Below, piece by piece: positions 1-9,474 of a DNA stretch of 64,000 nucleotides (position 1 is its first letter; each line of letters starts with the position of its first letter). The notes under the pieces were generated by a model. The model was not told where the DNA came from. It searched no databases and worked only from the letters and a program-made list of their open reading frames with translations. The translations under genes were made by a program, and so were the position numbers. Source of the DNA: an uncultured Flavobacteriaceae bacterium (GTDB taxonomy: Bacteria > Bacteroidota > Bacteroidia > Flavobacteriales > Flavobacteriaceae); the NCBI GenBank assembly GCA_913043275.1, contig CAJWLL010000002.1, positions 1 through 64,000 on the forward strand, written 5' to 3'.

Positions 1-1
1 A

Positions 2-1261
2 TGGAAAATTCACAAACGTGGAGCTCATTTTTCAAATCCGTGCTTTACTCAAATTCATCCTACTTGTATTCCTGTATCAGGAGAGCATCAGTCCAAGTTG
101 ACATTGATGTCAGAATCTTTAAGGAATGATGGTAGAATATGGGTTCCCAAAAAATTAGAAGACGTAAAAGCTATAAGAGCTGGAAAACTCAAACCAATAG
201 ATATTACGGAGGAGGATCGTGACTACTACCTCGAACGCCGCTACCCTGCCTTTGGAAACTTGGTGCCTCGTGATGTAGCTTCCCGAGCTGCAAAGGAGCG
301 TTGTGATGCTGGCTTTGGTGTCAACAAGACAGGAGAGGCGGTTTATTTGGATTTTGCCGCCGCCATCACCCGTTATGGAAAGGAACAGGTCCACGTTAAA
401 GGAGGAGACGAGAAGGATGCAATATTGGTCAAAAAATTAGGGCAAGAGGTGGTTCGTGCTAAATATGGAAACCTTTTCCAGATGTATGAAAAAATTGTAG
501 ATCAAGATCCCTACGAAACCCCAATGATGATTTATCCTGCAGTTCACTATACAATGGGTGGTGTTTGGGTGGATTACAATTTGATGACCTCCATCCCAGG
601 TTGTTACGCAATTGGTGAAGCTAATTTCTCTGACCATGGTGCTAACCGATTGGGGGCCTCTGCATTGATGCAAGGGTTGGCCGACGGTTATTTTGTTCTG
701 CCCTATACCATTGGAGATTATTTATCCGATGACATCAGAACTGGTCCAATATCAACTGACTCCCGCGAGTTTGAAGTAGCCGAAAAAGAAGTTAAAGAAC
801 GATTGGATGCTTTGGTTAATAATAATGGAAAAAACTCTGTGGATTATTACCATAAAAAATTGGGAAAAATCATGTGGGACAAATGTGGGATGTCCAGAAA
901 TGAAAAAGGGTTAAAAGAGGCCATTATTGAGATCAAAGCATTGAGAGAAGATTTTTATAAAAACATTAATATACCTGGAGGTGCTGAGGAGTTCAATGAA
1001 GAGTTGGCCAAAGCCGCAAGGGTAGCGGATTTTCTTGAGTTGGGGGAATTGTTTGCCAAAGACGCCTTGGAAAGAACAGAATCTTGCGGAGGTCATTTTA
1101 GAGAAGAATCTCAAACACCTGAGGGAGAAGCAATGCGGGATGACAAAAACTTCACCTTTGTTTCTGCATGGGAATATAAAGGAGAACCTTCTAAGGCCAA
1201 GCTCCACAAGGAAGCATTGAAGTACGAAGAAATTGAAGTAAAAACACGTTCCTATAAATAA
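2..1261 (+). CDS. sdhA: Succinate dehydrogenase/fumarate reductase flavoprotein subunit, 5' truncated by window edge
   Basis: The frame is open from base 2, so the first 419 codons seen are the C-terminal part of a protein that is normally about 660-670 residues in Bacteroidota; the start lies outside the window. The enzyme oxidises succinate to fumarate on covalently bound FAD at the cytoplasmic face of the membrane. Visible family motifs are the substrate-site segment HPTCIP near the left edge and the FAD-binding segment [16 protein letters not shown] (bases about 610-660), followed by the helical domain and the C-terminal FAD_binding domain with [11 protein letters not shown]. The next gene, the iron-sulfur subunit, starts 7 bases after the stop. 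An internal ATG at 98 is not the true start, because conserved family sequence continues upstream of it in frame. Confidence 0.97.
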   Translation, partial: WKIHKRGAHFSNPCFTQIHPTCIPVSGEHQSKLTLMSESLRNDGRIWVPKKLEDVKAIRAGKLKPIDITEEDRDYYLERRYPAFGNLVPRDVASRAAKERCDAGFGVNKTGEAVYLDFAAAITRYGKEQVHVKGGDEKDAILVKKLGQEVVRAKYGNLFQMYEKIVDQDPYETPMMIYPAVHYTMGGVWVDYNLMTSIPGCYAIGEANFSDHGANRLGASALMQGLADGYFVLPYTIGDYLSDDIRTGPISTDSREFEVAEKEVKERLDALVNNNGKNSVDYYHKKLGKIMWDKCGMSRNEKGLKEAIIEIKALREDFYKNINIPGGAEEFNEELAKAARVADFLELGELFAKDALERTESCGGHFREESQTPEGEAMRDDKNFTFVSAWEYKGEPSKAKLHKEALKYEEIEVKTRSYK

Positions 1262-1268
1262 GAACAGA

Positions 1269-2015
1269 ATGAATTTGACATTGAAAATATGGCGACAAGC
1301 CAACGCTAATGTAAAAGGAAAAATGGTTACTTATTCCATTTCAGATGTTTCACCGGACATGTCTTTTTTAGAGATGATGGACATGCACAACGAACAATTG
1401 ATTTACAAAGGAGAAGATCCAATAGCTTTTGACCACGACTGCCGAGAGGGGATTTGCGGAATGTGCTCCATGTTCATAAATGGAGAGGCCCACGGCCCGG
1501 ATCGATTGGTGACCACCTGTCAATTGCACATGCGTAAATTCAAAGATGGAGACACAATTACAATAGAACCTTTTAGGGCTAATGCCTTTCCAGTTATTAA
1601 AGATTTGGCGGTAGATAGATCTGCTTTTGACCGTATCCAACAAGCCGGTGGTTTTGTAAGCGTCAATACCTCAGGAAATACTCAAGATGCCAATGCTATA
1701 CCGATCAACAAACATGATGCTGATAAGGCCTTTGACGCGGCTACTTGTATTGGTTGTGGTGCCTGTGTAGCCAGTTGTAAAAATGCTTCGGCTATGCTGT
1801 TTGTGTCAGCCAAAGTTTCCCAGTATTCCCTTTTACCTCAAGGAAAGGTCGAAGCCACTGACAGAGTGATGAATATGGTCAATCAAATGGATGATGAAGG
1901 TTTTGGAAATTGCACTAATACTGGGGCGTGTGAGGTTGAATGCCCTAAAGGAATATCTTTAGAGAATATTGCCAGAATGAATAGGGAGTATCTTACTGCA
2001 TCATTAAAGGGCTAA
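1269..2015 (+). CDS. sdhB: Succinate dehydrogenase/fumarate reductase iron-sulfur subunit
   Basis: The 248-residue protein carries electrons from the flavin of SdhA to the membrane quinone site. All cluster ligands can be seen: the plant-type [2Fe-2S] set C58, C63, C66 and C84, and the two bacterial ferredoxin-type sets C160/C163/C166/C170 and C215/C221/C225. The third set has a CxxxxxC spacing (CTNTGAC) as in the type B enzymes of Bacteroidota and Epsilonproteobacteria, which bind menaquinone and a diheme cytochrome b (SdhC, expected upstream of the window). It is co-transcribed with sdhA (7-base gap) and followed after 11 bases by a CBM9-like protein. Confidence 0.97.
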   Translation: MNLTLKIWRQANANVKGKMVTYSISDVSPDMSFLEMMDMHNEQLIYKGEDPIAFDHDCREGICGMCSMFINGEAHGPDRLVTTCQLHMRKFKDGDTITIEPFRANAFPVIKDLAVDRSAFDRIQQAGGFVSVNTSGNTQDANAIPINKHDADKAFDAATCIGCGACVASCKNASAMLFVSAKVSQYSLLPQGKVEATDRVMNMVNQMDDEGFGNCTNTGACEVECPKGISLENIARMNREYLTASLKG

Positions 2016-2026
2016 AATCCAATAGA

Positions 2027-3130
2027 ATGTTATTCCAATTAAGGGTTTCAACAGTTTTTTTTTGGATAGTTATACTCTTGAATTTTTCTTGTGAAAATCA
2101 AGTAGTCAATATTGACATTTCTGGGGAGGTCATCAAACCCAAAACTTATATAATTCCTCACTCAGATCGACCAATTGAAATTGACGGTAAGGAGGAAGAT
2201 CCAAGCTGGAAAAAAGCACCATTTACGGAGGATTTTATAGATATCGAAGGTGAGAAAATACCCAATCAAAAGACCCGAATCAAAATGCTTTGGGATAATA
2301 AGTTTCTCTACATATATGCACTTCTTGAGGAAAAACATATTTGGGCTACCTTGAAGAATCGGGATACCATTATATTTTACAACAACGATTTTGAAGTGTT
2401 TATAAGTCCCTCTAATAGCAACCATAATTATGGAGAAATCGAAATTAACGCACTTAATACCGTTTGGGATCTTTTACTAGATCGACCCTACAATACCAAG
2501 GGAAATCCGATTTTTAACTGGAACATACAAGGCCTAAAAACTGCAGTGCATATTGAAGGAACGTTAAATAATCCTATGGACATAGATCAATACTGGTCTT
2601 TAGAAATGGCCATTCCCATGAGCGCTCTTAAAGAACTCAAACGCTCCCCAAAAGGAAAACCCAAAATTGGTGAACAGTGGCGCATTAATTTTTCGAGGGT
2701 GCAATGGGAACACGATTTGATCGATGACCGCTATTACCGAAAAAAGGAAAATGACAAATACCTACGGGAAAACAATTGGGTGTGGTCTCTACAGGGTGTG
2801 ATTAATATGCATTTGCCGGAACATTGGGGGTATATCGAATTTGCGGAATCATCTGAAATGGATCAACCCTGGATTTACAAAACCGATGCCGAAATAGAAC
2901 AAATCATTTATGCGCTATTTAGAAAAATAGCCTACGGAGATTACAAATACTTGAGAGATAATCCACCAGGAAAAATCACGCCCATTCAACTCATAGGATC
3001 AGAAGATCGAAAATTGAAAATCACCCTTTTGAATTCTTATACAGGTTTCGATATAGAGTTAGAGGATCAGGTCAATGGATCGGTCTATACAATTGATGAA
3101 AGGGGATATTTAAACCGTCCGGAGAATTAG
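2027..3130 (+). CDS. Carbohydrate-binding family 9-like (CBM9-like) exported protein
   Basis: This 367-residue protein begins with a hydrophobic export segment (about residues 7-21) ending in FSC, which may be a non-canonical lipobox with C22 lipidated. Residues about 40-270 look like the CBM9-like beta-sandwich domain (motifs IDGKEEDPSWKKA, MLWDNKFLYIYA, NDDFEVFISP-like, GEQWRINFSRVQW). Members of this group in Bacteroidota are annotated as carbohydrate-binding or sugar-associated but have no assigned reaction. It starts 11 bases after sdhB, so it probably shares the sdh transcript, and it converges on the next gene with a 4-base overlap. A role in glycan binding is inference from the fold only. 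Confidence 0.8.
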   Translation: MLFQLRVSTVFFWIVILLNFSCENQVVNIDISGEVIKPKTYIIPHSDRPIEIDGKEEDPSWKKAPFTEDFIDIEGEKIPNQKTRIKMLWDNKFLYIYALLEEKHIWATLKNRDTIIFYNNDFEVFISPSNSNHNYGEIEINALNTVWDLLLDRPYNTKGNPIFNWNIQGLKTAVHIEGTLNNPMDIDQYWSLEMAIPMSALKELKRSPKGKPKIGEQWRINFSRVQWEHDLIDDRYYRKKENDKYLRENNWVWSLQGVINMHLPEHWGYIEFAESSEMDQPWIYKTDAEIEQIIYALFRKIAYGDYKYLRDNPPGKITPIQLIGSEDRKLKITLLNSYTGFDIELEDQVNGSVYTIDERGYLNRPEN

Positions 3131-4104
3131 TAAACACTTGCCGAGGGAACATTGATGGCTTTTCCAGATTTATAATAGGTGTATGAAAAACCTTTGTGGA
3201 TACTATAGGCACCTTTTTCACCTTCAATGTTTATGGCGATAAAACCCACTTGGAAATCTGGTTTCCCCCCTTTTTTAGATAAGATTCTTCTGATGGTTTC
3301 CTCACAAGCTTTTTGGGGAGACCATCCGTTTCTCATCAGTTCTACTATTAAGAAGGAACCAACGGTTTTTATAACGGCTTCACCCAAACCGGTTGCGGTG
3401 GCTGCTCCTACCTCGTTATCAACAAACAGCCCCGATCCAATAATGGGAGAATCACCCACACGACCTTTCATTTTATAGGCCAATCCACTTGTGGTACAAC
3501 TGCCTGATAGCTTTCCTCGAGCATCCAAACAAAGCATTCCAATGGTATCGTGGTTTTCGACATTTATTTCGGGAGTAAATTCAGATTTTTGCAACCAAGC
3601 TTTCCATCGTTTTTCAGCTGCGGGTGTAAGCAATGGAGTTTTTGGAAATCCTTTATTGTAGGCAAATTCCTCGGCACCAACCCCGGCCAAATTCACATGG
3701 GGCGTATCTTCCATGACGTGTTGGGCCAATCGTGCGACATGGACAATGTTTTCGACCGCCATCACCGCGCCACAGTCCCCTTTGGCATCCATCACACAGG
3801 CATCTAAGGTCACTAAACCCGATCTGTCGGGAGATGCTCCAATACCCACCGTGGTATTGTCTTCGTTGGCCTCTTCAACAGCTACCCCTTTGACAACAGC
3901 CTCCAAAGCAGGAATTCCTTGATCCATCAATTGACCCGAGGTCTGGATGGCCTCTGGACAATTCCAAGTCCCAATTGAGAGAGGACTATTGGTAAGACGT
4001 TTTGGTTTTGCATTCCAATTTTGCGGACGGGCTTGCAGCAAACCGATGCCCAAAAAGCCGGAAACGCCCACACTCATTTTACTAAAAAAATTTCTTCTTT
4101 TCAT
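3127..4104 (-). CDS. N4-(beta-N-acetylglucosaminyl)-L-asparaginase (glycosylasparaginase), exported
   Basis: This 325-residue protein is an Ntn-hydrolase of the isoaspartyl peptidase / asparaginase 2 family that cleaves the GlcNAc-Asn bond of N-glycan stubs, or isoaspartyl/asparagine amides. The autocleavage site is seen as NHDTIGM, with T187 the expected N-terminal nucleophile after self-processing; the downstream GRVGDSPIIGSG and ATATGLGE segments form the substrate pocket in the Elizabethkingia enzyme. The start MKRRNFFSK resembles a twin-arginine signal (KRRNFF), which suggests export in a folded state. Its gene is divergent from the cytochrome/DUF1501 pair and its 3' end overlaps the CBM9-like gene tail to tail. 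Substrate choice within the family is not settled by sequence alone. Confidence 0.9.
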   Translation of the reverse strand: MKRRNFFSKMSVGVSGFLGIGLLQARPQNWNAKPKRLTNSPLSIGTWNCPEAIQTSGQLMDQGIPALEAVVKGVAVEEANEDNTTVGIGASPDRSGLVTLDACVMDAKGDCGAVMAVENIVHVARLAQHVMEDTPHVNLAGVGAEEFAYNKGFPKTPLLTPAAEKRWKAWLQKSEFTPEINVENHDTIGMLCLDARGKLSGSCTTSGLAYKMKGRVGDSPIIGSGLFVDNEVGAATATGLGEAVIKTVGSFLIVELMRNGWSPQKACEETIRRILSKKGGKPDFQVGFIAINIEGEKGAYSIHKGFSYTYYKSGKAINVPSASVY

Positions 4105-4134
4105 CTTAATATTATATATGGAAACAAAAACTAA

Positions 4135-4224
4135 TATAATGAATCAAATGGTGACAATGCTCAGGCAGCAGTGGCTAAACAAGGTCCAGATGTAATGGCA
4201 ACTAAATTGTGGTTCGCTCAATAA
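4135..4224 (+). pseudogene. Orphan 3' gene end (about 29 codons) without a start
   Basis: In the frame of base 4135 a short open stretch reads NESNGDNAQAAV, continues with PDVMATKLWFAQ and ends at a TAA. The frame is closed just upstream by a TAA (4132-4134) and has no usable start. The amino-acid composition looks like a normal protein end, and a hairpin terminator follows within 35 bases. I read it as the surviving tail of a gene whose body was lost or replaced. I do not recognise the family. It could also be chance. Confidence 0.35.
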
Positions 4225-4257
4225 TAAATTGTAATTGTTTTTTGTTAAAGTGGAAAA

Positions 4258-4283
4258 GCCTGTGAGTAATTACAGGTTTTTTT
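4258..4283 (+). terminator. Rho-independent terminator
   Basis: The stem GCCTGT/ACAGGT with an 8-base loop is followed by a run of seven T. It lies 34 bases after the stop of the orphan 3' gene end and before the cytochrome gene, where no intact plus-strand gene needs it. Confidence 0.6.
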
Positions 4284-4360
4284 CATGTCTCACAATCCAT
4301 AAAAGCAAATATTTACAATAATTTTTTTTTATCTAAATTTAGATTAGCAAATAACTTTAA

Positions 4361-7300
4361 ATGTACCAGTCGATTTCTAATAAAACAGGATGTTTATTAA
4401 TCGTAGTCTTGTTTGCCTGCGGTTGTATTACTAACATTCCTAGTGAAATGGTTCAAGAAATTTCAAAATTGCCAGACGAAATTGATTATAATTTTCATGT
4501 CAAGCCCATTTTGTCTGACAAATGTTTTGCTTGTCACGGGCCAGATTCAAATAAAAGAAAGGCCAATTTAAGGTTAGATTTCGACAAAAAACTCCTTGGA
4601 GATAATGACCCACAAGTCCTCACCATTGAAGATGTAAAATCCGAAATTCCGAATCGGTTATTATCTCAGGATCCAAAAAAACACATGCCACCTCCCGAAT
4701 CTCATTTAAGCCTCTCCGATCAGGAAATTGCGACAATTTTAAAGTGGATGGATCAAGGGTCAGCATACAAGCCCCACTGGTCATTCATTCCGCCCTCAAA
4801 AGGAAAACTGCCTGAAATTTTGGATGAAACTTGGGTGGAGAATGAAATTGATTTTTTTACAAAGATAAAATTGGATGAACACAACATCTCACCTTCCAAA
4901 AAAGCTACTAAAGAAACCCTGATTCGCCGATTGAGTTTTACCCTTACAGGACTTCCTCCCAGCCTGGATGAAATTGATACTTTTTTAGCTGATGAATCGC
5001 TTGAGGCCTATGAAAAAATGATCGATCAATTGCTTCTTTCCCCTCATTATGGAGAGCGAATGGCTGCCGAATGGATGGACGTTGCCCGATATGCAGATTC
5101 AGATGGGTACTTGGATGACAAACACAGAAACTTTAGCCCTTGGAGGGATTGGATAATCAATGCTTTTAATCAGAATTTGAGCTATGAAAACTTTGTAACT
5201 CATCAATTGGCCGGAGACTTAATTCCCAATGCGGATCAATCCAGTAAAATTGCCACAGCATTTAACCGCCTTCACAAAAAAAATTCAGAAGCAGGGATCA
5301 TCTTTGAGGAATACCGAACTGAGTACGTTGCTGATCGGGCGGTTACTTTTGGCAAGGCATTTCTTGGAATGACCATGGAGTGTGCCCGATGCCATGATCA
5401 CAAATACGACCCCATTAGTCAAAAGAATTTTTACGAAATCTCTAGCTTTTTCAACAGCACCAATGAAATAGGACATGCCGGATATGGGCCAGGACAGGTT
5501 GCAGGCCCCTCTCTACTTCTGACCAATGACGAGCAAGAAACCCTCATTGATTATATAAAAAATGATCTCAGTTCTAAAAAAGAAAAAATTTCCCAAAACC
5601 TCACTCAAAAAGAACAAGCTTTTGAAAATTGGTTTACCAATAAAAAAGAAGCCACCCAATCTATTGTAAAAAACCTTAATAAAGGCTTGGTGGCCCATTA
5701 CCCTTTTGATGAATTTATCCCCAGAGCCAAATCAAAAGTATTTTATAGTCCAAGTCGTATTCGCGGGCAAAAAGCTGCAACCCTATCGGAACCGATTATC
5801 AATAAGGATAAGGATGAAGAGGGCTTTTTTATGGATGAATACACAAATATGAAACTCCCTGAAAAGGTAGGTTGGTTTGACCAAACCGACCCCTTTACAC
5901 TTTCCTTTTCTATATATGCTGATCACAAAGATCAAGAAGCCATTGTTTTTGGTCATTGTGAGCAAATCAGATTGGGTCTCAAGGGGTATTCTTTCTTTAT
6001 CAATGACAATAAGCTCAAGTTCATTATGGCCAGATCGTGGCCACAAAATGCCATTGAGATAGAAACCCTTAGGCCTATCGCCTCAAAAAAATGGAGTCAA
6101 GTAACCATTGCCTATGACGGCAAAGGAGCTGTCGGGGGAATCCATATATACCTCGATGGAAAAAAGATTGCCGTTAAAAGAAAAGGAGACGAATTGTATA
6201 AATCCATTTTGTTCGAGCCCGATATTCATACCTATGGATTTGAAGGGTTTAAGATGGGTTCCAGTCACAAGCTCAAGACTTTTGAAAATGGTGGGTTTGA
6301 TGAATTAAAAATTTATGATAGGGAATTAACAGCCCTTGAGATAGCCTATCAGAATGACTCAAGTGTTTTTGAACAGCTCTCAGCAGCTGATTCATCGACA
6401 GAAAAGCGGTTGTTTAAGGATTACTTTTTCAAAAAAATAGAACCCACTGCTCGGGCGCTAAATTTGGAGTACCTCAACCTACGAAAAAAATTAACCAAGA
6501 CAATAGATCCCATTCCTGAATTGATGATTATGGGAGATAGCAAAAGCCCAAGACCAACCTATGTTCTCAACCGAGGGTCATACAATGATAGAGGGGAAGA
6601 AGTTTTCCCCAATACACCGGACGTAATTTTGGAATTTGATAAAGAACTACCCAAAAATCGACTGGGTTTATCCCAATGGCTATTTGATTCCAACAATCCA
6701 CTAACTGCAAGGGTTTTTGTGAACAGGATTTGGCAAATGCACTTTGGCAAAGGACTGGCACCCTCTACTGATGATCTTGGAAATCAGGGGAGACTTCCTA
6801 CGCACCCTCAATTGTTGGATTGGTTGTCTAATTACTTTATGGAGAACAATTGGGACATCAAAAAACTCCACAAGAAAATTTTAAGTTCTGCCACCTTTCA
6901 GCAGCAATCGATAATAAGAGAAGATCTGGCAAATATCGATCCCGAAAACTTTCTTTTGGCAAAAGGGCCTTCTTATAGAATGTCGGCCGAGATGGTACGT
7001 GATAATGCACTCAAGGTCAGTGGACTTCTCGTGCCCAAAATAGGAGGGAAAAGTGTCTATCCCTACCAACCCGATGATCTGTGGAATTTGAGTGATAAAA
7101 AATGGAGATACCGATACCAGCACGATAGAGGAGAGGGTTTGTACAGGCGCAGTCTGTATACTTTTTGGAAACGATCGGCTCCCCCTCCTTCCATGATTAT
7201 TTTTGATACGCCCAACAGAGATCTATGTTCTGTAAAAAGAACATTGACCAGTACCCCCCTTCAGGCATTGTTACTGCTAAATGATCCACAATATGTTGAG

Positions 7301-7600
7301 GCCGCTCGGTTGATGGCCGAAAACTCTATTTTATCCAAAGACGAAAACATGGATAAAAAATTAAGTGCTATTTTCAGAAAAATTACCGGAAGAGCAATAA
7401 ATTACCGGGAATTAGAAACCCTTCAAAGGTTTTATATGGAGGAAAAAGAAAAATTTTCAAAAAACCCTAAAAAAGCAGTGGCCTATCTTAAGACAGGGGA
7501 GAAACCAATCAATCGAAAGACCGGAGTAATCAATACTGCTGCTCTAGCCACTGTTATCAGTGGACTAATGAATACGGCGGAGGCCATAACCATAAATTAA
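4361..7600 (+). CDS. Planctomycete-type cytochrome c lipoprotein (PSCyt1-DUF1549-LamG-DUF1553)
   Basis: This 1079-residue protein starts with a lipoprotein-like signal (hydrophobic 11-20, C20 or C22). Domains in order: PSCyt1 at about 45-115 with heme motif C55-x-x-C58-H59 (CFACH); DUF1549/PSCyt2 at about 155-365 with a second CxxCH at C341/C344/H345 (CARCH); a LamG/concanavalin-like lectin domain at about 440-665 (GLVAHYPFDE start, GGFDELKIYDREL end); and DUF1553/PSD1 at about 730-1070. The architecture is typical of Planctomycetes, Verrucomicrobia and some Bacteroidota, where it pairs with a DUF1501 protein. It does so here, 7 bases downstream. The biochemical role is not established; binding of a glycan by the LamG domain and redox chemistry by the hemes are inferences. 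Confidence 0.92.
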   Translation: MYQSISNKTGCLLIVVLFACGCITNIPSEMVQEISKLPDEIDYNFHVKPILSDKCFACHGPDSNKRKANLRLDFDKKLLGDNDPQVLTIEDVKSEIPNRLLSQDPKKHMPPPESHLSLSDQEIATILKWMDQGSAYKPHWSFIPPSKGKLPEILDETWVENEIDFFTKIKLDEHNISPSKKATKETLIRRLSFTLTGLPPSLDEIDTFLADESLEAYEKMIDQLLLSPHYGERMAAEWMDVARYADSDGYLDDKHRNFSPWRDWIINAFNQNLSYENFVTHQLAGDLIPNADQSSKIATAFNRLHKKNSEAGIIFEEYRTEYVADRAVTFGKAFLGMTMECARCHDHKYDPISQKNFYEISSFFNSTNEIGHAGYGPGQVAGPSLLLTNDEQETLIDYIKNDLSSKKEKISQNLTQKEQAFENWFTNKKEATQSIVKNLNKGLVAHYPFDEFIPRAKSKVFYSPSRIRGQKAATLSEPIINKDKDEEGFFMDEYTNMKLPEKVGWFDQTDPFTLSFSIYADHKDQEAIVFGHCEQIRLGLKGYSFFINDNKLKFIMARSWPQNAIEIETLRPIASKKWSQVTIAYDGKGAVGGIHIYLDGKKIAVKRKGDELYKSILFEPDIHTYGFEGFKMGSSHKLKTFENGGFDELKIYDRELTALEIAYQNDSSVFEQLSAADSSTEKRLFKDYFFKKIEPTARALNLEYLNLRKKLTKTIDPIPELMIMGDSKSPRPTYVLNRGSYNDRGEEVFPNTPDVILEFDKELPKNRLGLSQWLFDSNNPLTARVFVNRIWQMHFGKGLAPSTDDLGNQGRLPTHPQLLDWLSNYFMENNWDIKKLHKKILSSATFQQQSIIREDLANIDPENFLLAKGPSYRMSAEMVRDNALKVSGLLVPKIGGKSVYPYQPDDLWNLSDKKWRYRYQHDRGEGLYRRSLYTFWKRSAPPPSMIIFDTPNRDLCSVKRTLTSTPLQALLLLNDPQYVEAARLMAENSILSKDENMDKKLSAIFRKITGRAINYRELETLQRFYMEEKEKFSKNPKKAVAYLKTGEKPINRKTGVINTAALATVISGLMNTAEAITIN

Positions 7601-7607
7601 TTTTCTA

Positions 7608-9071
7608 TTGATGGAAGATTTTTTAAAACATAAAAAATACGGGACATCGAGAAGGGATTTCTTGAAAAAGTCGTCATTGGGATTTGGATCTATTGCTTTG
7701 TCCTCCCTTTTATCTCCCACTTTTAGTTCAGCCCAAAACACCATCCCTCAGATAGATCCCATGTCGGGGAGAATCCCTCATTTTCTTCCAAAGGCAAAGC
7801 GGATTATTTATCTTTTTCAAAGTGGAGGTCCCTCCCAGATCGAGACTTATGATTACAAACCGGCACTTTCAAAATGGCACGGTCAGGAAATTCCGGCCTC
7901 ACTAAAACAAACCCAAAGAAACTCTGGGATGGTAGAAGGTCAGTCCTCCTACCCACTTGTAAAATCCATCTATGATTTCAAACAACACGGACACTCGGGA
8001 GCCTGGGTGAGTGAACTTTTCCCCTATACCGCAAGTATAGTAGATGAACTCTGTATCATCAAATCCATGTATACCGATGCCATTAATCACGAACCTGCGG
8101 TGATGTTTGTTCAAACGGGCTCTCAGCTTACAGGCAGACCTTCAATTGGGTCGTGGTTGAGCTATGGTCTTGGAAGTGACAATAAAGATTTACCCGATTT
8201 TATTGTGTTGGTTTCCAAGTCTCATTCGGGGGCGCAACCACTTAATTCTGCGTCTTGGAGCAATGGGTTTCTACCTTCACATCACCAAGGCGTTCAATTG
8301 AGATCGGGAAAAGAGCCTGTTCTATATCTCAATAATCCACATGGGGTGGATCACGGAGACCGAAAAAGGGCTATTGATTACATCAATGAATTGAACGATT
8401 TGCAATACGAGAGCTATCAAGACCCTAAGATTTTATCTCAAATCAAACAGTATGAAATGGCCTATCGAATGCAACAATCTGTGCCAGATGCCCTCAATGT
8501 GAAAGAAGAACCACAACACATCTATGATTTATACGGTGAGGATGCCAAAATACCAGGAACCTATGCCGCCAATTGTTTGCAAGCCAGAAGATTGGCCGAA
8601 AGAGATGTCAAATTCATTCAATTGTATCATACAGGATGGGATCAACACGGAAACCTCCCCTCACAAATCAAAAAACAAGCACAAGCTACAGATCAAGCCA
8701 CCGCAGGATTGATCAAAGATTTGAAGCAAAGAGGATTGTTGGAGGATACCTTGGTGATCTGGGGTGGTGAGTTTGGAAGAACCAGTTTTTCTCAGGGAAG
8801 ACTTACTGCCGAAAACTACGGTAGAGATCATCATCCGGGTTGTTTTACCATGTGGATGGCCGGGGCAGGAGTGAAAAAGGGTTTTGTGTATGGAAAAACA
8901 GACGATTTCAGTTACAATGTCGTCGAAAATCCTGTGCATGTTCATGATTTTCAGGCCACCCTACTGCACCTTATGGGCATCAACCATGAAATATTAACTT
9001 TTAAACATCAGGGAAGACGTTACAGATTAACAGACGTTCATGGTCATGTAGTGAATGATATACTGCTTTAG
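7608..9071 (+). CDS. DUF1501 domain protein with Tat signal
   Basis: This 487-residue protein has a twin-arginine signal SRRDFLKK (residues 14-21) followed by a hydrophobic stretch and an AQ cleavage area near 42. The rest matches DUF1501, a family with an alkaline-phosphatase/sulfatase-like fold: QSGGPSQIETYDYKP near the N-terminus, and GGEFGRTSF and GRDHHPGCFTMW in the C-terminal third. The His and Asp residues of those motifs are candidate metal ligands. Start: ATG 7608, 7 bases behind the cytochrome gene. The conserved pairing with PSCyt/DUF1553 proteins suggests that both act on the same extracytoplasmic substrate. The activity is unknown. Confidence 0.93.
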   Translation: MMEDFLKHKKYGTSRRDFLKKSSLGFGSIALSSLLSPTFSSAQNTIPQIDPMSGRIPHFLPKAKRIIYLFQSGGPSQIETYDYKPALSKWHGQEIPASLKQTQRNSGMVEGQSSYPLVKSIYDFKQHGHSGAWVSELFPYTASIVDELCIIKSMYTDAINHEPAVMFVQTGSQLTGRPSIGSWLSYGLGSDNKDLPDFIVLVSKSHSGAQPLNSASWSNGFLPSHHQGVQLRSGKEPVLYLNNPHGVDHGDRKRAIDYINELNDLQYESYQDPKILSQIKQYEMAYRMQQSVPDALNVKEEPQHIYDLYGEDAKIPGTYAANCLQARRLAERDVKFIQLYHTGWDQHGNLPSQIKKQAQATDQATAGLIKDLKQRGLLEDTLVIWGGEFGRTSFSQGRLTAENYGRDHHPGCFTMWMAGAGVKKGFVYGKTDDFSYNVVENPVHVHDFQATLLHLMGINHEILTFKHQGRRYRLTDVHGHVVNDILL

Positions 9072-9224
9072 ATTGGATGAACTGTTCGGGGAAAGAAATC
9101 GAAAACCAAAATGAATTTCAATGCTGTAATCGCTTTGTTTTGATTTCTGAAGTTTTTAAGTCAATTATATCGATTTTTTTCCGAAACCCATCAAAAAAAA
9201 GAACGGGTCAAACTTAATCAATAT

Positions 9225-9253
9225 AAAAAAACCCTCTGAAAAACTAGAGGGTT
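9225..9253 (-). terminator. Terminator of tRNA-Gln
   Basis: Read on the minus strand, AACCCTCT pairs with AGAGGGTT around an 8-base loop and is followed by a T-run. It lies 11 bases past the encoded CCA of the tRNA. The stretch 9072-9224 between the DUF1501 stop and this site holds no gene that I can see. Confidence 0.8.
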
Positions 9254-9263
9254 GAATCATTTT

Positions 9264-9339
9264 TGGTTGGCCTACTAGGGCTCGAACCTAGACTCTTCTG
9301 AACCAAAATCAGACGTGTTACCAGTTACACCATAGGCCA
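9264..9339 (-). tRNA. tRNA-Gln (anticodon TTG)
   Basis: The minus strand folds as a cloverleaf: acceptor TGGCCTA/TAGGCCA, anticodon stem TCTGA/TCAGA enclosing the loop TTTTGGT with anticodon TTG, T-arm with GGTTCGAGCC, discriminator A and an encoded CCA (9264-9266). It is a single-gene unit with its own promoter and terminator. Confidence 0.97.
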
Positions 9340-9353
9340 TCAGAAATATTTTG

Positions 9354-9384
9354 CAAATTTATATTAAAGTTTTTTGTTGCCAAA
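9354..9384 (-). promoter_or_regulatory. Bacteroidota-type promoter of tRNA-Gln
   Basis: On the minus strand a -33 element TTTG (9381-9384) is separated by exactly 19 bases from a -7 element TAAATTTG (9354-9361), matching the Bacteroidota consensus TTTG-N19-TAnnTTTG. The tRNA begins 14 bases downstream of the -7 box. Confidence 0.8.
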
Positions 9385-9474
9385 CAATTCGTTTTAAAAT
9401 CTCCTAAACTAAATTAAGTTCCAAAAGACTTATTTTTTTATTTAATTCATAAATTCGTGAAACAAAAATTGTAC

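Noticed and set aside
911-1303. 130-codon open frame antisense to sdhA
   Set aside because: Phe/Cys-rich shadow of the coding strand; conserved SdhA covers the region.
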